DNA from: Microbacterium sp. T32
GTDB lineage: Bacteria > Actinomycetota > Actinomycetes > Actinomycetales > Microbacteriaceae
Direction of reading: 5' to 3'
Assembly: GCF_001619615.1 (NCBI RefSeq)
Contig: NZ_LQQP01000012.1
Span: 62,001 to 126,000, forward strand
DNA length: 64,000 nucleotides
In this document: positions 26,160 through 34,374 of the stretch, one piece after another
Position numbering within the stretch: position 1 is the stretch's first letter
Layout of the letters: the number at the start of each line of letters is the position of its first letter
Made by a program: the position numbers and the translations under genes
Notes under the pieces: generated by a model
The model's database searches: none
Told to the model about the DNA's origin: nothing
The model's input: only the letters and a program-made list of their open reading frames with translations

Positions 26160-27104
26160 ATGACCACCGCCGTCTCCGGAACCCCCGTCGTCCTCCGCGC
26201 CCACGGCTATGAAGCCGCGATCGCGAGCGTGGGCGCCTCCCTCCGATCCTTGACCCACGAGGGGCGCGACCTCGTCGTCCCCTTCGCCGCCGACGAGGTG
26301 CGCCCGTACTTCCGCGGTGCGACCCTCGCGCCGTGGCCGAATCGCGTCGTGGACGGTGCGTACGTCTTCGGCGGTGAGGAGTACCAGCTCGCGCTCACGG
26401 AACCGAACCGCGGCCACGCACTGCACGGGCTGCTGGGCTGGGCGGACTGGTCGGTCGTCGACGGCGATGAGGAGTCGGTGACGCTCACGGCCGTCGTGCC
26501 CGCGCAGGCCGGCTACCCGTGGTGGGTCGAGGTCACCACGACCTACCGACTCGGCCCCGACGGGCTCGCGCAGACCGTCCGCGCCACCAACCGTTCGGAG
26601 GACCCCGCGCCGTGGGGCACCGGGCCGCACCCGTATCTCGTTGCCGGCCCGGGCGCGCTCGACACGTGGACGTTCGAGTTGCCGGCCGACACCGTGCTCG
26701 AGGTCACGCCGGACCGGTTGGCGCCGGTGGGCCTGGCATCCGTCGCCGTGGACGCCGAGCGATTCGACTTCCGGGCTCCGCGCGTGATCGGCGCCGTCGA
26801 GATCGACCACGCGTACACCGATCTGATCCGGGATGCCGACGGCCGGGCGACCGTCACCCTCACCGACCCGTCGGGCACCGGTGTGGCGCTGTCGTGGGAC
26901 GCGGGCTGCGGCTGGGTGCAGATTCACACCGCCGACCGTCCCGAAGGCCCCGACCACCCGGCGAACCGGGCGGGACTCGCGGTCGAGCCCATGACGTGCG
27001 CTCCGGATGCCTTCAACGACCAGGCCTACGACTTCGCCACGGGCCTCGTCGTGCTCGCGCCCGGCGAGAGCCACGAGGTCGGCTGGACGATCTCCGTCCG
27101 CTGA
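26160..27104 (+). CDS. Aldose 1-epimerase family protein
   Basis: 314 residues. It interconverts alpha and beta anomers of sugars such as galactose or glucose. Diagnostic residues are in NRGHALHGLLGW (substrate His), TGPHPYLV (catalytic His) and GLAVEPMTCAPDAFN (catalytic Glu). A GATAAT box lies seven bases before the ATG, suggesting a leaderless message. It stands alone, so the sugar pathway cannot be named. Confidence 0.92.
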   Translation: MTTAVSGTPVVLRAHGYEAAIASVGASLRSLTHEGRDLVVPFAADEVRPYFRGATLAPWPNRVVDGAYVFGGEEYQLALTEPNRGHALHGLLGWADWSVVDGDEESVTLTAVVPAQAGYPWWVEVTTTYRLGPDGLAQTVRATNRSEDPAPWGTGPHPYLVAGPGALDTWTFELPADTVLEVTPDRLAPVGLASVAVDAERFDFRAPRVIGAVEIDHAYTDLIRDADGRATVTLTDPSGTGVALSWDAGCGWVQIHTADRPEGPDHPANRAGLAVEPMTCAPDAFNDQAYDFATGLVVLAPGESHEVGWTISVR

Positions 27105-27112
27105 CGCGAAAC

Positions 27113-27146
27113 GACGCCGCCCCGGTCACTGGACCGGGGCGGCGTC
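27113..27146. terminator. Bidirectional hairpin after the epimerase gene
   Basis: Fifteen-base perfect arms GACGCCGCCCCGGTC and GACCGGGGCGGCGTC around ACTG, between convergent genes. Confidence 0.75.
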
Positions 27147-27160
27147 GTGCATTCCTGGCG

Positions 27161-27568
27161 TCAGACGACCTGGGTGCCGCACATCCCGCACATACCGTCG
27201 GCCGAGACCTCGACGAAGCACTCGGGGCACATCGCCCGGACGGGACGGTCGGTGACCGGCGTCGGCTTGGGGGAGGCGGTGCGGCGCTCGGCGCGCGGTG
27301 CGGACGCGCGCGGCTTCTTGAGCGGAATCGCCGCGGCGGGAGCCGGCGCGGGAGCGGGCTTGTGCGCCTCGCAGTAGAACCGCACGAACCCGCCGTGGTG
27401 CTTCGGATGGCGGTGCTTCACCGCCCACAGCTCGGTGCGGTCGAACAGCTCTCCGTCGGGACCGCATCCGACGCAGCGGGTGGGCTCACCGGGGACGACA
27501 TCGGCGACGACGACGGGCACGTCGAAGGTGATGGCATCCCTCCAGTCCGAGGACGAGACGATCTTCAT
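27161..27568 (-). CDS. Zinc-ribbon protein of unknown function
   Basis: 135 residues. The N-terminal half MKIVSSSDWRDAITFDVPVV has a Cys pair in RCVGCGPDGE and a further Cys in RFYCEAHKP. A Pro/Ala/Lys linker (about 70-108) leads to a C-terminal zinc ribbon with Cys pairs CPEC and CGMCG. The two Cys clusters suggest two metal sites. Similar Microbacteriaceae proteins sometimes carry enzyme names in databases; nothing here resembles an enzyme. Confidence 0.65.
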   Translation of the reverse strand: MKIVSSSDWRDAITFDVPVVVADVVPGEPTRCVGCGPDGELFDRTELWAVKHRHPKHHGGFVRFYCEAHKPAPAPAPAAAIPLKKPRASAPRAERRTASPKPTPVTDRPVRAMCPECFVEVSADGMCGMCGTQVV

Positions 27569-27757
27569 GGGGGACCCTTCTTCGGCGGTTCGGGCCGCCT
27601 CACCCTCAACGGTACGCGCCTCCGCAGCGACGCGGGGACGTCCGATGGGTGCACAAGGGGTGGACTCGGAGGCGGACCCTCCCGATAGGTTGGCAGGAAT
27701 CGGTCCGGTCAGTCATCGACGGTGGCATCCGGTCTGCGGGACGGAAGGGGAGTCACC

Positions 27758-28561
27758 ATGCCCGAAGCGCCCGAGGTCGTAGCGCTCACCCTGTTCCTGC
27801 GCGAGCGGCTCGCCGGTCACGCCGTCGTCGCGGTGGAACTGGCGGAATTCCGCGCCCTCAAGACGCGGGCGCGGCCGCTCGACGCCCTCGTCGGACGCAC
27901 CGTCACGGAAGTCACGCGGTACGGCAAACACATCGACCTCGACCTCGATGGCATCCACCTCTCCCTCGGATTCGGCCGGGCCGGGTGGGCGACGTGGGAC
28001 ACGGACCCTCCGGACGGTGCGGCCCTGATCGCCACTGTGGCCTTCGACGACGGGGTGCTCGGCATCACCGACGCGGGCGACTGGCTCTCGGTGCAGCTGC
28101 CCGTCGTGGACGACCCGCTCGAGGTGCCCGCGGTGGCGAAGCTCGGACCGGATGCCGCGGATCCGGCGTTCTCCCGCGAGGATCTCGCCCGAGCGCTCGG
28201 GAAGCGTCGCAAGCAGCTGAAGGCGCTGCTGCAGGAGCAGGAATCGCTCGCCGGGATCGGCAACGCGTATTCGGACGAGATCTTGTACGTCGCTCGGCTG
28301 TCGCCGGTGGCGCACGCGGCGTCGCTGACCGACGACGAGGTGACGGGTCTGCACGCGGCGCTGCGTTCCGTTCTCGACGAGGCGGTGGCAGCCCGCCGCG
28401 GGGTTCCGATCGCGGAGCAGAAGGCCGCGAAGGTCGCCGCGATGCGCGTGCACGGCCGCACCGGCGAGCGGTGCCCCGACGGCGACGGAACGATCGAGGA
28501 CATCCCCGGCACGAAGGGCGGCGGCCAGTACTGCCCGTCGTGCCAGCCGCTTTCGGCGTGA
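27758..28561 (+). CDS. Fpg/Nei-family DNA glycosylase
   Basis: 267 residues. The catalytic N-terminus is Pro2-Glu3 after Met removal (MPEAPEV), Lys57 sits in YGKHIDL, and the helix-two-turn-helix is in LAGIGNAYSDEILYVARLSP. These excise oxidised bases and nick the strand. The C-terminal zinc finger is odd: CPDGDG...YCPSC has three Cys where four are expected, and the DNA-intercalating finger Arg is not obvious in GTKGGGQYCPSC. It may therefore be an atypical Fpg/Nei paralogue. GGAAGGGG precedes the ATG. Confidence 0.88.
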   Translation: MPEAPEVVALTLFLRERLAGHAVVAVELAEFRALKTRARPLDALVGRTVTEVTRYGKHIDLDLDGIHLSLGFGRAGWATWDTDPPDGAALIATVAFDDGVLGITDAGDWLSVQLPVVDDPLEVPAVAKLGPDAADPAFSREDLARALGKRRKQLKALLQEQESLAGIGNAYSDEILYVARLSPVAHAASLTDDEVTGLHAALRSVLDEAVAARRGVPIAEQKAAKVAAMRVHGRTGERCPDGDGTIEDIPGTKGGGQYCPSCQPLSA

Positions 28562-28592
28562 GGCCGGGGGCGGTTCGCCCCGCTGCGCGGCG

Positions 28593-28670
28593 TCGGCGAT
28601 CGTCGCACTGTCCGTTGCCGCGGGCGGATCGCGGCTGAGGTTGTGCGGATCGCTGAGCGTGTGCCGGGCC
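28593..28670. repeat. ~80-bp dispersed repeat, copy 1
   Basis: Shares GGCTGAG..TG.GCGGATCGCTGA and GCCGGGCC with three other copies at 28698, 63184 and 63301. Confidence 0.7.
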
Positions 28671-28697
28671 ACGGGGATGGATGCCACGACCGGTCGG

Positions 28698-28776
28698 TCA
28701 GTGATCTGCGCTGTGTCAGTTCGGTTCGGGGTGTGGCGGCTGAGGTTGTGCGGATCGCGGAGGTTGTGCCGGGACC
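28698..28776. repeat. ~80-bp dispersed repeat, copy 2
   Basis: Begins TCAGTGAT like the copy at 63301 and contains GGCTGAGGTTGTGCGGATCG, identical over 20 bases to copy 1. Confidence 0.7.
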
Positions 28777-28785
28777 CGGGAACGC

Positions 28786-28819
28786 CGCGGGGCCCCGAGC
28801 CGCAGCCCGGGGCCCCGCG
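28786..28819 (-). terminator. Hairpin after the PfpI-family gene
   Basis: Perfect 12-base arms CGCGGGGCCCCG and CGGGGCCCCGCG lie ten bases past the stop of the minus-strand gene. Confidence 0.6.
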
Positions 28820-28828
28820 AAGAGGCCG

Positions 28829-29377
28829 TCAGGCCGTCTGGCCGGCGTGCGCGCCCTCGGCGAATTCCTCGACGAGCTTCGCGTTGAACGCGGGGAGATC
28901 GTCGGGGTTGCGGCTCGACACCAGGCCCTGGTCGACGTGGACCTCCTCGTCGACCCACGTGGCGCCGGCGTTGCGCAGATCCGTCTGCAGCGTCGGGTAG
29001 CTGGTGAGCGTGCGGCCCTTCAGGACGTCCGCCTCGGTGAGGATCCAGCCGCCGTGGCAGATCACGCCGACCGGCTTGTGCTGGTCGAAGAAGGCGCGCG
29101 CGAAGCGCACGGCATCCTTCACGATCCGGATGTCGTCCGCGTTCTGCACGCCGCCCGGGAGGACGAGGGCGTCGAAGTCGTCGGCCGTGGCCGAGCCGAC
29201 CGGGAGGTCGACCTTCTGCTCGTGGCCCTTCTCGCCCGTGACGCTGCCGTCGGCGGGCGAGACCAGCACGGCCTCCGCGCCGGCCGCGGTGACCGCGTCC
29301 CAGGGGCTCGTGAGCTCGCTGTCTTCGAAGCCGTCGGTGAGCAGGAAGGCGATGCGCTTTCCGGTGAGGTCCGTCAT
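28829..29377 (-). CDS. DJ-1/PfpI-family protein (type 1 glutamine amidotransferase fold)
   Basis: 182 residues. The nucleophile elbow Cys is in GVICHGGW (about residue 106), with an upstream Glu in TDGFEDSEL and a catalytic His following the Cys. Members include deglycase/chaperone and intracellular protease activities; the exact reaction is not deducible. AGGAG precedes the ATG. It is divergent from the 43-residue Cys-rich peptide gene, with a 150-base shared upstream region. Confidence 0.88.
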   Translation of the reverse strand: MTDLTGKRIAFLLTDGFEDSELTSPWDAVTAAGAEAVLVSPADGSVTGEKGHEQKVDLPVGSATADDFDALVLPGGVQNADDIRIVKDAVRFARAFFDQHKPVGVICHGGWILTEADVLKGRTLTSYPTLQTDLRNAGATWVDEEVHVDQGLVSSRNPDDLPAFNAKLVEEFAEGAHAGQTA

Positions 29378-29515
29378 GGGGACTCCTCTCGCAGGGATCG
29401 GGGATGCCACAACGCTAGGAACCGCTTCGCTCCGGGGAACGGGGGTTGCGGATGCCGTCGACCCGGGGTACCGCGAGCCTCTCCGACTCATGGTGCCGGG
29501 GCATCTGCGCAGGCG

Positions 29516-29521
29516 TACCAT
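29516..29521 (+). promoter_or_regulatory. -10 element TACCAT for the Cys-rich peptide gene, leaderless
   Basis: TACCAT, then GGAGGG, then the ATG at 29528. Confidence 0.45.
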
Positions 29522-29527
29522 GGAGGG

Positions 29528-29659
29528 ATGTCCGGTGACACCACCCCTGATACCGAGACGCCGTCGAAGCCGCTCCTGACGCTTCTGACCTCACCGGTCG
29601 ACGACGACGCCCCCGCTCCCGCGTACTGCTGCAGCGGCGGTTCCTGCTCGCTGACCTGA
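29528..29659 (+). CDS. 43-residue peptide with C-terminal CC-C motif
   Basis: The ATG has both a -10 box six bases upstream and the purine run GGAGGG, so expression is plausible by either route. The N-terminal 20 residues are Thr/Pro/Asp-rich, followed by LLTLLTSPVDDDAPAPA and the ending YCCSGGSCSLT. Three Cys within six residues next to Gly-Gly could bind a metal ion or be a site of modification. I do not recognise the family. It is followed closely by a convergent multidrug exporter gene. Confidence 0.55.
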   Translation: MSGDTTPDTETPSKPLLTLLTSPVDDDAPAPAYCCSGGSCSLT

Positions 29660-29672
29660 GCGCTCTGCGGGT

Positions 29673-31163
29673 TCAGTGCCCGACGGGGGCCGCACCCTCG
29701 ATCTGATCGGCCGGCTTGCGGATGACGAACGAGCCGACGATGAGGGGCAGCGAGACGATCGCCGCGATCATGAACGCCATGCGCGCGCCGGCCGCGTCTC
29801 CCTCGGCCCCGCCGCCCGCGCTCGCGGAGACGCCCGCCAGGACGGTGACGAGCAGCGCGATGCCCGCGGCCCCGGCCACCTGCTGCACGGTTCCGACCAC
29901 GGCCGAGCCGTACGAGTAGAAGCGCGGCTCGAGAGAGCCGAGCGACGCGGTGAACAGGGGCGTGAACGAGAGCGCGAGGCCGATCGACAACACGGTCTGC
30001 GCGACGATCAGCAGCAGGAACGACGTGTCGGTGCCGACCGTCGAGTAGAACCAGAGCACGGCGCTCGTGATGATCGCGCCCGGGATGAGCAGGATCTGGG
30101 TGCCACGTCGGTCGTAGATGCGGCCGATCAGCGGACCCGCGAGACCCATCGCGAGCGAGCCCGGGAGGACGGCCAGCCCGGTCTCGAGCGCGGTGCGACC
30201 GAGGACGTTCTGCAGGTACAGCGGCACGAGCGTGATCGCGCCGAAGAACGCGAGCGACATGACACCGAGCTGCACGACCGAGAGCGTGAAGTTCAGCGAG
30301 CGGAAGACGCGCAGATCGAGCAGCGCGGCGTCGGCGCGCTGCAGGCGCACCTGCCGCCAGCCGAACAGCGCGAGCGCGACGACGCCCACGGCGAAGGACG
30401 CGACGAGCGTCACCGTCGCGGTCGCGGCGGCGTCCGTGGCATCCGTCGATCCGCCGTGACCGCCGCCGATCTGGCTCAGACCGAACACGATGCCGCCGAA
30501 TCCGAGCGCCGACAGCACGACGGACACGACGTCGATCGGGGCTTCGCGCGTCTCACCGAGGTTGCGGATCCATCGCGCGCCGACGAAGAGCGAGACGAGC
30601 GCGATCGGCAGGACGATCCCGAAGATCCAGTGCCAGCCGAGCGAGTCCAGGACGACGCCCGACATCGTGGGGCCGATCGCGGGAGCGAGTGCCATCACGA
30701 TGCTGACGCGCCCCATCATGCGGCCACGGTGCTGCGGCGGCACGATCGTCATGAGCGTGGTCATGAGCAGCGGCATCATGATCGCGGTGCCGGAGGCCTG
30801 GATGACGCGCGCGGTGACCAGGAGTTCGAAGCCGGGGGAGAGGAACGCCACCAGGGTGCCGAGCGAGAAGAGGCTCATCGCGGTGATGAACACCTGACGC
30901 GTGGTGAACCGCTGCAGCAGGAAGCCCGTGACCGGGATGACGACCGCCATCGTGAGCATGAACGCTGTCGTCAGCCACTGCGCCGCGACCGCGGTGATGC
31001 TGAGGTCGCGGATGAGGTGCGGGATCGCCACGTTCATCGTGGTCTCGTTCAGGATGGCCACGAACGCGGCCACGAGCAGCAGCCAGATCACCCTGTTCTG
31101 CTCGGCGGTGACACCGGTATCGGATGTCGGCGGGGCGGTGGGGGTTCCGGTGGTGGCGGCCAT
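29673..31163 (-). CDS. DHA2-family multidrug efflux MFS transporter
   Basis: 496 residues and 14 predicted helices. LNETTMNVAIPHLIRDL is the DHA2 motif D1-like start (LDxTIVNVALP), and GRMMGRVSIVMALAPAIGPTMSGVVLDSLGWHWIF contains motif C (GPxxGG-like). EmrB/QacA relatives export drugs or small metabolites by proton antiport. I chose the ATG at 31161-31163; a longer frame would add 30 residues without family support. It is convergent with the small Cys-rich peptide gene and divergent from an ABC exporter. Confidence 0.9.
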   Translation of the reverse strand: MAATTGTPTAPPTSDTGVTAEQNRVIWLLLVAAFVAILNETTMNVAIPHLIRDLSITAVAAQWLTTAFMLTMAVVIPVTGFLLQRFTTRQVFITAMSLFSLGTLVAFLSPGFELLVTARVIQASGTAIMMPLLMTTLMTIVPPQHRGRMMGRVSIVMALAPAIGPTMSGVVLDSLGWHWIFGIVLPIALVSLFVGARWIRNLGETREAPIDVVSVVLSALGFGGIVFGLSQIGGGHGGSTDATDAAATATVTLVASFAVGVVALALFGWRQVRLQRADAALLDLRVFRSLNFTLSVVQLGVMSLAFFGAITLVPLYLQNVLGRTALETGLAVLPGSLAMGLAGPLIGRIYDRRGTQILLIPGAIITSAVLWFYSTVGTDTSFLLLIVAQTVLSIGLALSFTPLFTASLGSLEPRFYSYGSAVVGTVQQVAGAAGIALLVTVLAGVSASAGGGAEGDAAGARMAFMIAAIVSLPLIVGSFVIRKPADQIEGAAPVGH

Positions 31164-31344
31164 GGCGAGATCCAATCCAGGGGAGGGCGTCGTGGCGTCA
31201 CGAAAGCGACGAACGTCAGACGGCAACAGCGACGGCGGGATCGCTATTCCCATCGAGGGACGACGGGGGATGCCGTGCGTGGAGGCCGAGTCTATCGGTG
31301 GCCCCCGACATCGGCCGGCGCGTCCCGATGTCGTCGGTCGGACG

Positions 31345-31350
31345 TAGGCT
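31345..31350 (+). promoter_or_regulatory. -10 element TAGGCT for the ABC exporter gene
   Basis: TAGGCT lies seven bases before the ATG at 31358. Confidence 0.45.
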
Positions 31351-31357
31351 GACCGGC

Positions 31358-33304
31358 ATGAGCATGGGCGGCGGCATGGGCGGAAGCATGTTCCGCGGTG
31401 TGTACGCGGAGAGTCAACGGCAGCGGAACGCCGAGGCGCCGCGCGTGCCCGACCTCGGCCGGCGCGTGGCCGCCCTCTTCCGGCCCTACCGCGGACGCAT
31501 CGCGGTCACGATCGTCCTCGTCGTCCTCGGCGCGGCCCTCGCCGTCATCCCGCCGCTGCTCGTGCAGCGCATCTTCGACGACGCGCTCTTCCCCATCGAC
31601 GGGTCGCCGGTCGATCTCGCGCTGCTGACCGAGCTCGTCGCCGCGATGATCGTCCTGTTCCTGCTCTCCGGAGGGCTCGGCGTCGCGCAGACGTGGTTCA
31701 CCGCCACCGTCGGCAACCGTGTCACGGGCGATCTGCGCGTGCGGCTGTTCGACCACCTGCAGGCGATGGAGCTCGGCTTCTTCACGCGCACCAAGACCGG
31801 TGTCATCCAATCTCGACTGCAGAACGACGTCGGCGGGGTCTCGGGTGTTCTCACGAACACGGTGACCAGCATCCTCGGCAACTCCGTGACCGTCGTGGCC
31901 TCGCTCGTGGCGATGATCCTCATCGACTGGCGGCTCACGCTCATCGCGGTCGTCATCATGCCGATCCTCGTCCTCGTCCAACGGCGCGTCGGGCAGGTGC
32001 GCGCTCGCATCGCCGCGCAGACGCAGGAGTCGCTGTCCGAGCTGTCGGCCATCACGCAGGAGACCCTGAGCGTGTCCGGCATCCTGTTGTCCAAGTCCTT
32101 CAATCGTCAGCGCACCGAATCGGAGCGCTACGACGCCGAGAACGCCAACCAGGTCCGGCTCCAGGTGCGGCAGGCGATGAGCGGCCAGCGCTTCTTCGCG
32201 GTCGTGCAGGTCATCATGGCGAGCGTCCCCGCGATCATCTACCTCGTGGCGGGCAGCCTGCTCGGCAGCGGCGTGGGCACGCTCACGGCAGGCACGATCG
32301 TCGCCTTCACCACGGTGCAGGCACGCCTGCTCATGCCACTCATGGGGCTCATGCGCGTGGCGCTCGACGTGCAGACCTCGGCGGCGCTCTTCGCGCGCAT
32401 CTTCGAGTACCTCGACCTGAAGCCCGCGATCGCCGACGCCCCCGACGCGATCCCGGTGTCGGCGGCGCCCGGACCCGTGGGCCGTATCGAGTTCCGCGAC
32501 GTCGTGTTCCGGTACCCGGATGCCGCGGAACAGGGGCGTCCCACCCTCGGCGGAGTCTCTTTCGTCGTGGAGCCCGGCGAGCACGTCGCGTTCGTCGGCC
32601 CGTCGGGTGCGGGGAAGACGACGATCCTGTACCTGACCCCGCGCATGTACGAAGCGAGCGGTGGGTCCGTGATGTTCTCGGGCGCGGACGTGCGCACCCT
32701 CGAACGCGCGTCGATCATCGACAACATCGGCATCGTCTCGCAGGAGACGTACCTCTTCCACGCCACCGTGCGCGAGAACCTGCGGTACGCCAAGCCCGAG
32801 GCGACGGATGCCGAGATCGAAGCGGCGTGCCGGGCGGCGAACATCCACCACGTCATCGCCGGGTTCGAGGACGGGTACGACACGATCGTCGGTGAACGCG
32901 GGTATCGCCTCTCGGGCGGCGAGAAGCAGCGCATCGCGATCGCGCGCGTGCTGCTCAAGGACCCGCCGGTGCTCCTGCTCGACGAGGCCACGAGCGCGCT
33001 GGACACCGTGTCGGAGCGCATCGTGCAGGAGGCGCTCGAGACCGCCGCCCACGGCCGGACGACCCTGTCCATCGCTCATCGTCTGTCGACGGTGATCGGC
33101 GCCGACCGTATCCACGTCGTGGACGCGGGCCGCATCGTCGAGTCCGGAACCCACTCGGAACTCCTCGCCGCGGGCGGCCTCTACGCCGGACTCGCCGCCG
33201 AGCAGCTCGCGGCCTCGTTCGTGCTCACCGAGGAAGAGCGCGAGCGCGCCGGTCTCGCCCGCCCCGCCCTGGCGTCGCGCCGCGGCGACCAGCCGCCCGC
33301 GTAG
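31358..33304 (+). CDS. ABC exporter, fused membrane and ATPase domains (MsbA/LmrA type)
   Basis: 648 residues. A Met/Gly-rich start MSMGGGMGGSMFRG, frequent in actinobacterial members, precedes six membrane helices (about 45-345). The ATPase has Walker A VGPSGAGKTT, a Q-loop SQETYLFH, signature LSGGEKQR, Walker B VLLLDEATSALD and switch His in SIAHRLS. It works as a homodimer or with a partner not present here. Substrate: lipid or drug, unknown. Confidence 0.93.
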   Translation: MSMGGGMGGSMFRGVYAESQRQRNAEAPRVPDLGRRVAALFRPYRGRIAVTIVLVVLGAALAVIPPLLVQRIFDDALFPIDGSPVDLALLTELVAAMIVLFLLSGGLGVAQTWFTATVGNRVTGDLRVRLFDHLQAMELGFFTRTKTGVIQSRLQNDVGGVSGVLTNTVTSILGNSVTVVASLVAMILIDWRLTLIAVVIMPILVLVQRRVGQVRARIAAQTQESLSELSAITQETLSVSGILLSKSFNRQRTESERYDAENANQVRLQVRQAMSGQRFFAVVQVIMASVPAIIYLVAGSLLGSGVGTLTAGTIVAFTTVQARLLMPLMGLMRVALDVQTSAALFARIFEYLDLKPAIADAPDAIPVSAAPGPVGRIEFRDVVFRYPDAAEQGRPTLGGVSFVVEPGEHVAFVGPSGAGKTTILYLTPRMYEASGGSVMFSGADVRTLERASIIDNIGIVSQETYLFHATVRENLRYAKPEATDAEIEAACRAANIHHVIAGFEDGYDTIVGERGYRLSGGEKQRIAIARVLLKDPPVLLLDEATSALDTVSERIVQEALETAAHGRTTLSIAHRLSTVIGADRIHVVDAGRIVESGTHSELLAAGGLYAGLAAEQLAASFVLTEEERERAGLARPALASRRGDQPPA

Positions 33305-33363
33305 GGCGTCGCCGCAGTCGCGGCTCACGTCCGGTCGGGCCGGCGTCACCGGCGGGGAGTTGA

Positions 33364-33414
33364 GTGTCCAAGACACGCGGAGCGTGGGCCGTGGCATCCG
33401 CGTGTCTTGGACAC
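33364..33414. repeat. GTGTCC-palindrome, copy 1 (perfect 17-base arms)
   Basis: GTGTCCAAGACACGCGG pairs perfectly with CCGCGTGTCTTGGACAC across a 17-base loop. The same element recurs at 57885 and 57981. It lies between two converging genes and may also end transcription. Confidence 0.85.
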
Positions 33415-33452
33415 CGAAGCGTGGGGCGCGCGGGCGCGCGCTGCCCACTCAA

Positions 33453-33476
33453 GTGCGGCACGCGAACGTGCCGCAC
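33453..33476. terminator. Hairpin at the glycosyltransferase gene end
   Basis: GTGCGGCACG/CGTGCCGCAC with a CGAA loop, two bases from the stop codon of the minus-strand gene. A further GC-rich inverted repeat lies at 33421-33448. Confidence 0.6.
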
Positions 33477-33477
33477 A

Positions 33478-34374
33478 CTAAGCGGGCAGCGTCTCCCGGA
33501 ACGACTCGAGGGCGATGCGGTACGCGGCGTCGGGGTGGGTCTCGGCGATCCGCAGCAGCGGCGGCAGGTCGAGAGCGCGGATGAGGCGCCCGCGCTCACT
33601 CACGGCGGCATGCGCGCCCGCCGCGCGGAGGACCGCGATGCCCTCGCCGAGCGCGTCGAGGTAGTCGCGCAGCACGACGACCTCGTCGAGGCGCTGCGTG
33701 ATCGATCCGCCGTTGCGGCGCTGGCGCCACTCCACCACGACGTCCGGCACCACGTCGAACGTCGTCGCGAGCGTGTACATACGCTGCGCGACGACCTGGT
33801 CCTCGTAGTAGCGCCCCTCGGGGAAGCGCAGCCCGTGCGTGTGCCAGAAATCCGTGCGGCTCAGCTTCGACCACGCGACGATGTTCCCGGATGCCGCGGG
33901 GTGCTCCGCCAGCGTCGTCGCGGTCCGGGCCGGGTCGGTGGCGGCCGCCACCCACGGCTGCACGTCGCCGGCGACGTACCCGGGGCCGTCGGCATCGGGC
34001 CGGAGCCGCACGTACGCGCCGACCACGAAGTCGCTGCCCGAGGCGTCGAGCGTGTCCCACAGCCGCGCCAGGGCGTCGGGCCGGAGGCGATCGTCGGCGT
34101 CGAGGAAGGCCGTATACGGCGTCTCGATCCGGTCGAGGCCGCTGTTCCGGGCGGCTCCCAAGCCCCGCGGCTGTCGGTGCTCCACCAGCGAGAACCGCGG
34201 GTCGGCGGCTGCGGCGTCGGCGAACAGGCGGCGGGTGTCGTCGGTGGAGGCGTCGTCGACGAGCACAGCACGCCACCGGTCGAAGGACTGCGCCTGCAGG
34301 GAATGCAGGGCTTCACCGGCGAACTCGGCCACGTCGCGGCCGGGGACGATCACGGTGATCGCGGGGGAACTCAC
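33478..34374 (-). CDS. Family 2 (GT-A) glycosyltransferase
   Basis: 298 residues. The GT-A start ITVIVPGRDVAEFAGEALHSLQAQ, DDASTDDT, AARNSGLDRIETPYTAFLDADDRL (DxD-like DAD) and a helical C-terminal part fit glycosyltransferase family 2. No membrane helix is seen. The GTG start overlaps the nifS stop (GTGA), so it is the last gene of the NAD operon. Why a sugar transferase is coupled to NAD synthesis is unclear; it may merely share the transcript. Confidence 0.85.
   Translation of the reverse strand: MSSPAITVIVPGRDVAEFAGEALHSLQAQSFDRWRAVLVDDASTDDTRRLFADAAAADPRFSLVEHRQPRGLGAARNSGLDRIETPYTAFLDADDRLRPDALARLWDTLDASGSDFVVGAYVRLRPDADGPGYVAGDVQPWVAAATDPARTATTLAEHPAASGNIVAWSKLSRTDFWHTHGLRFPEGRYYEDQVVAQRMYTLATTFDVVPDVVVEWRQRRNGGSITQRLDEVVVLRDYLDALGEGIAVLRAAGAHAAVSERGRLIRALDLPPLLRIAETHPDAAYRIALESFRETLPA

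Noticed and set aside
27161..27568. Enzyme name (for example glucose-6-phosphate dehydrogenase) for the zinc-ribbon protein
   Set aside because: 135 residues with Cys pairs and a Pro-rich linker; no nucleotide-binding fold is present.
29528..29659. RiPP cluster around the Cys-rich peptide
   Set aside because: No modification enzyme, leader peptidase or dedicated immunity gene lies within several kilobases, so only the peptide is reported.
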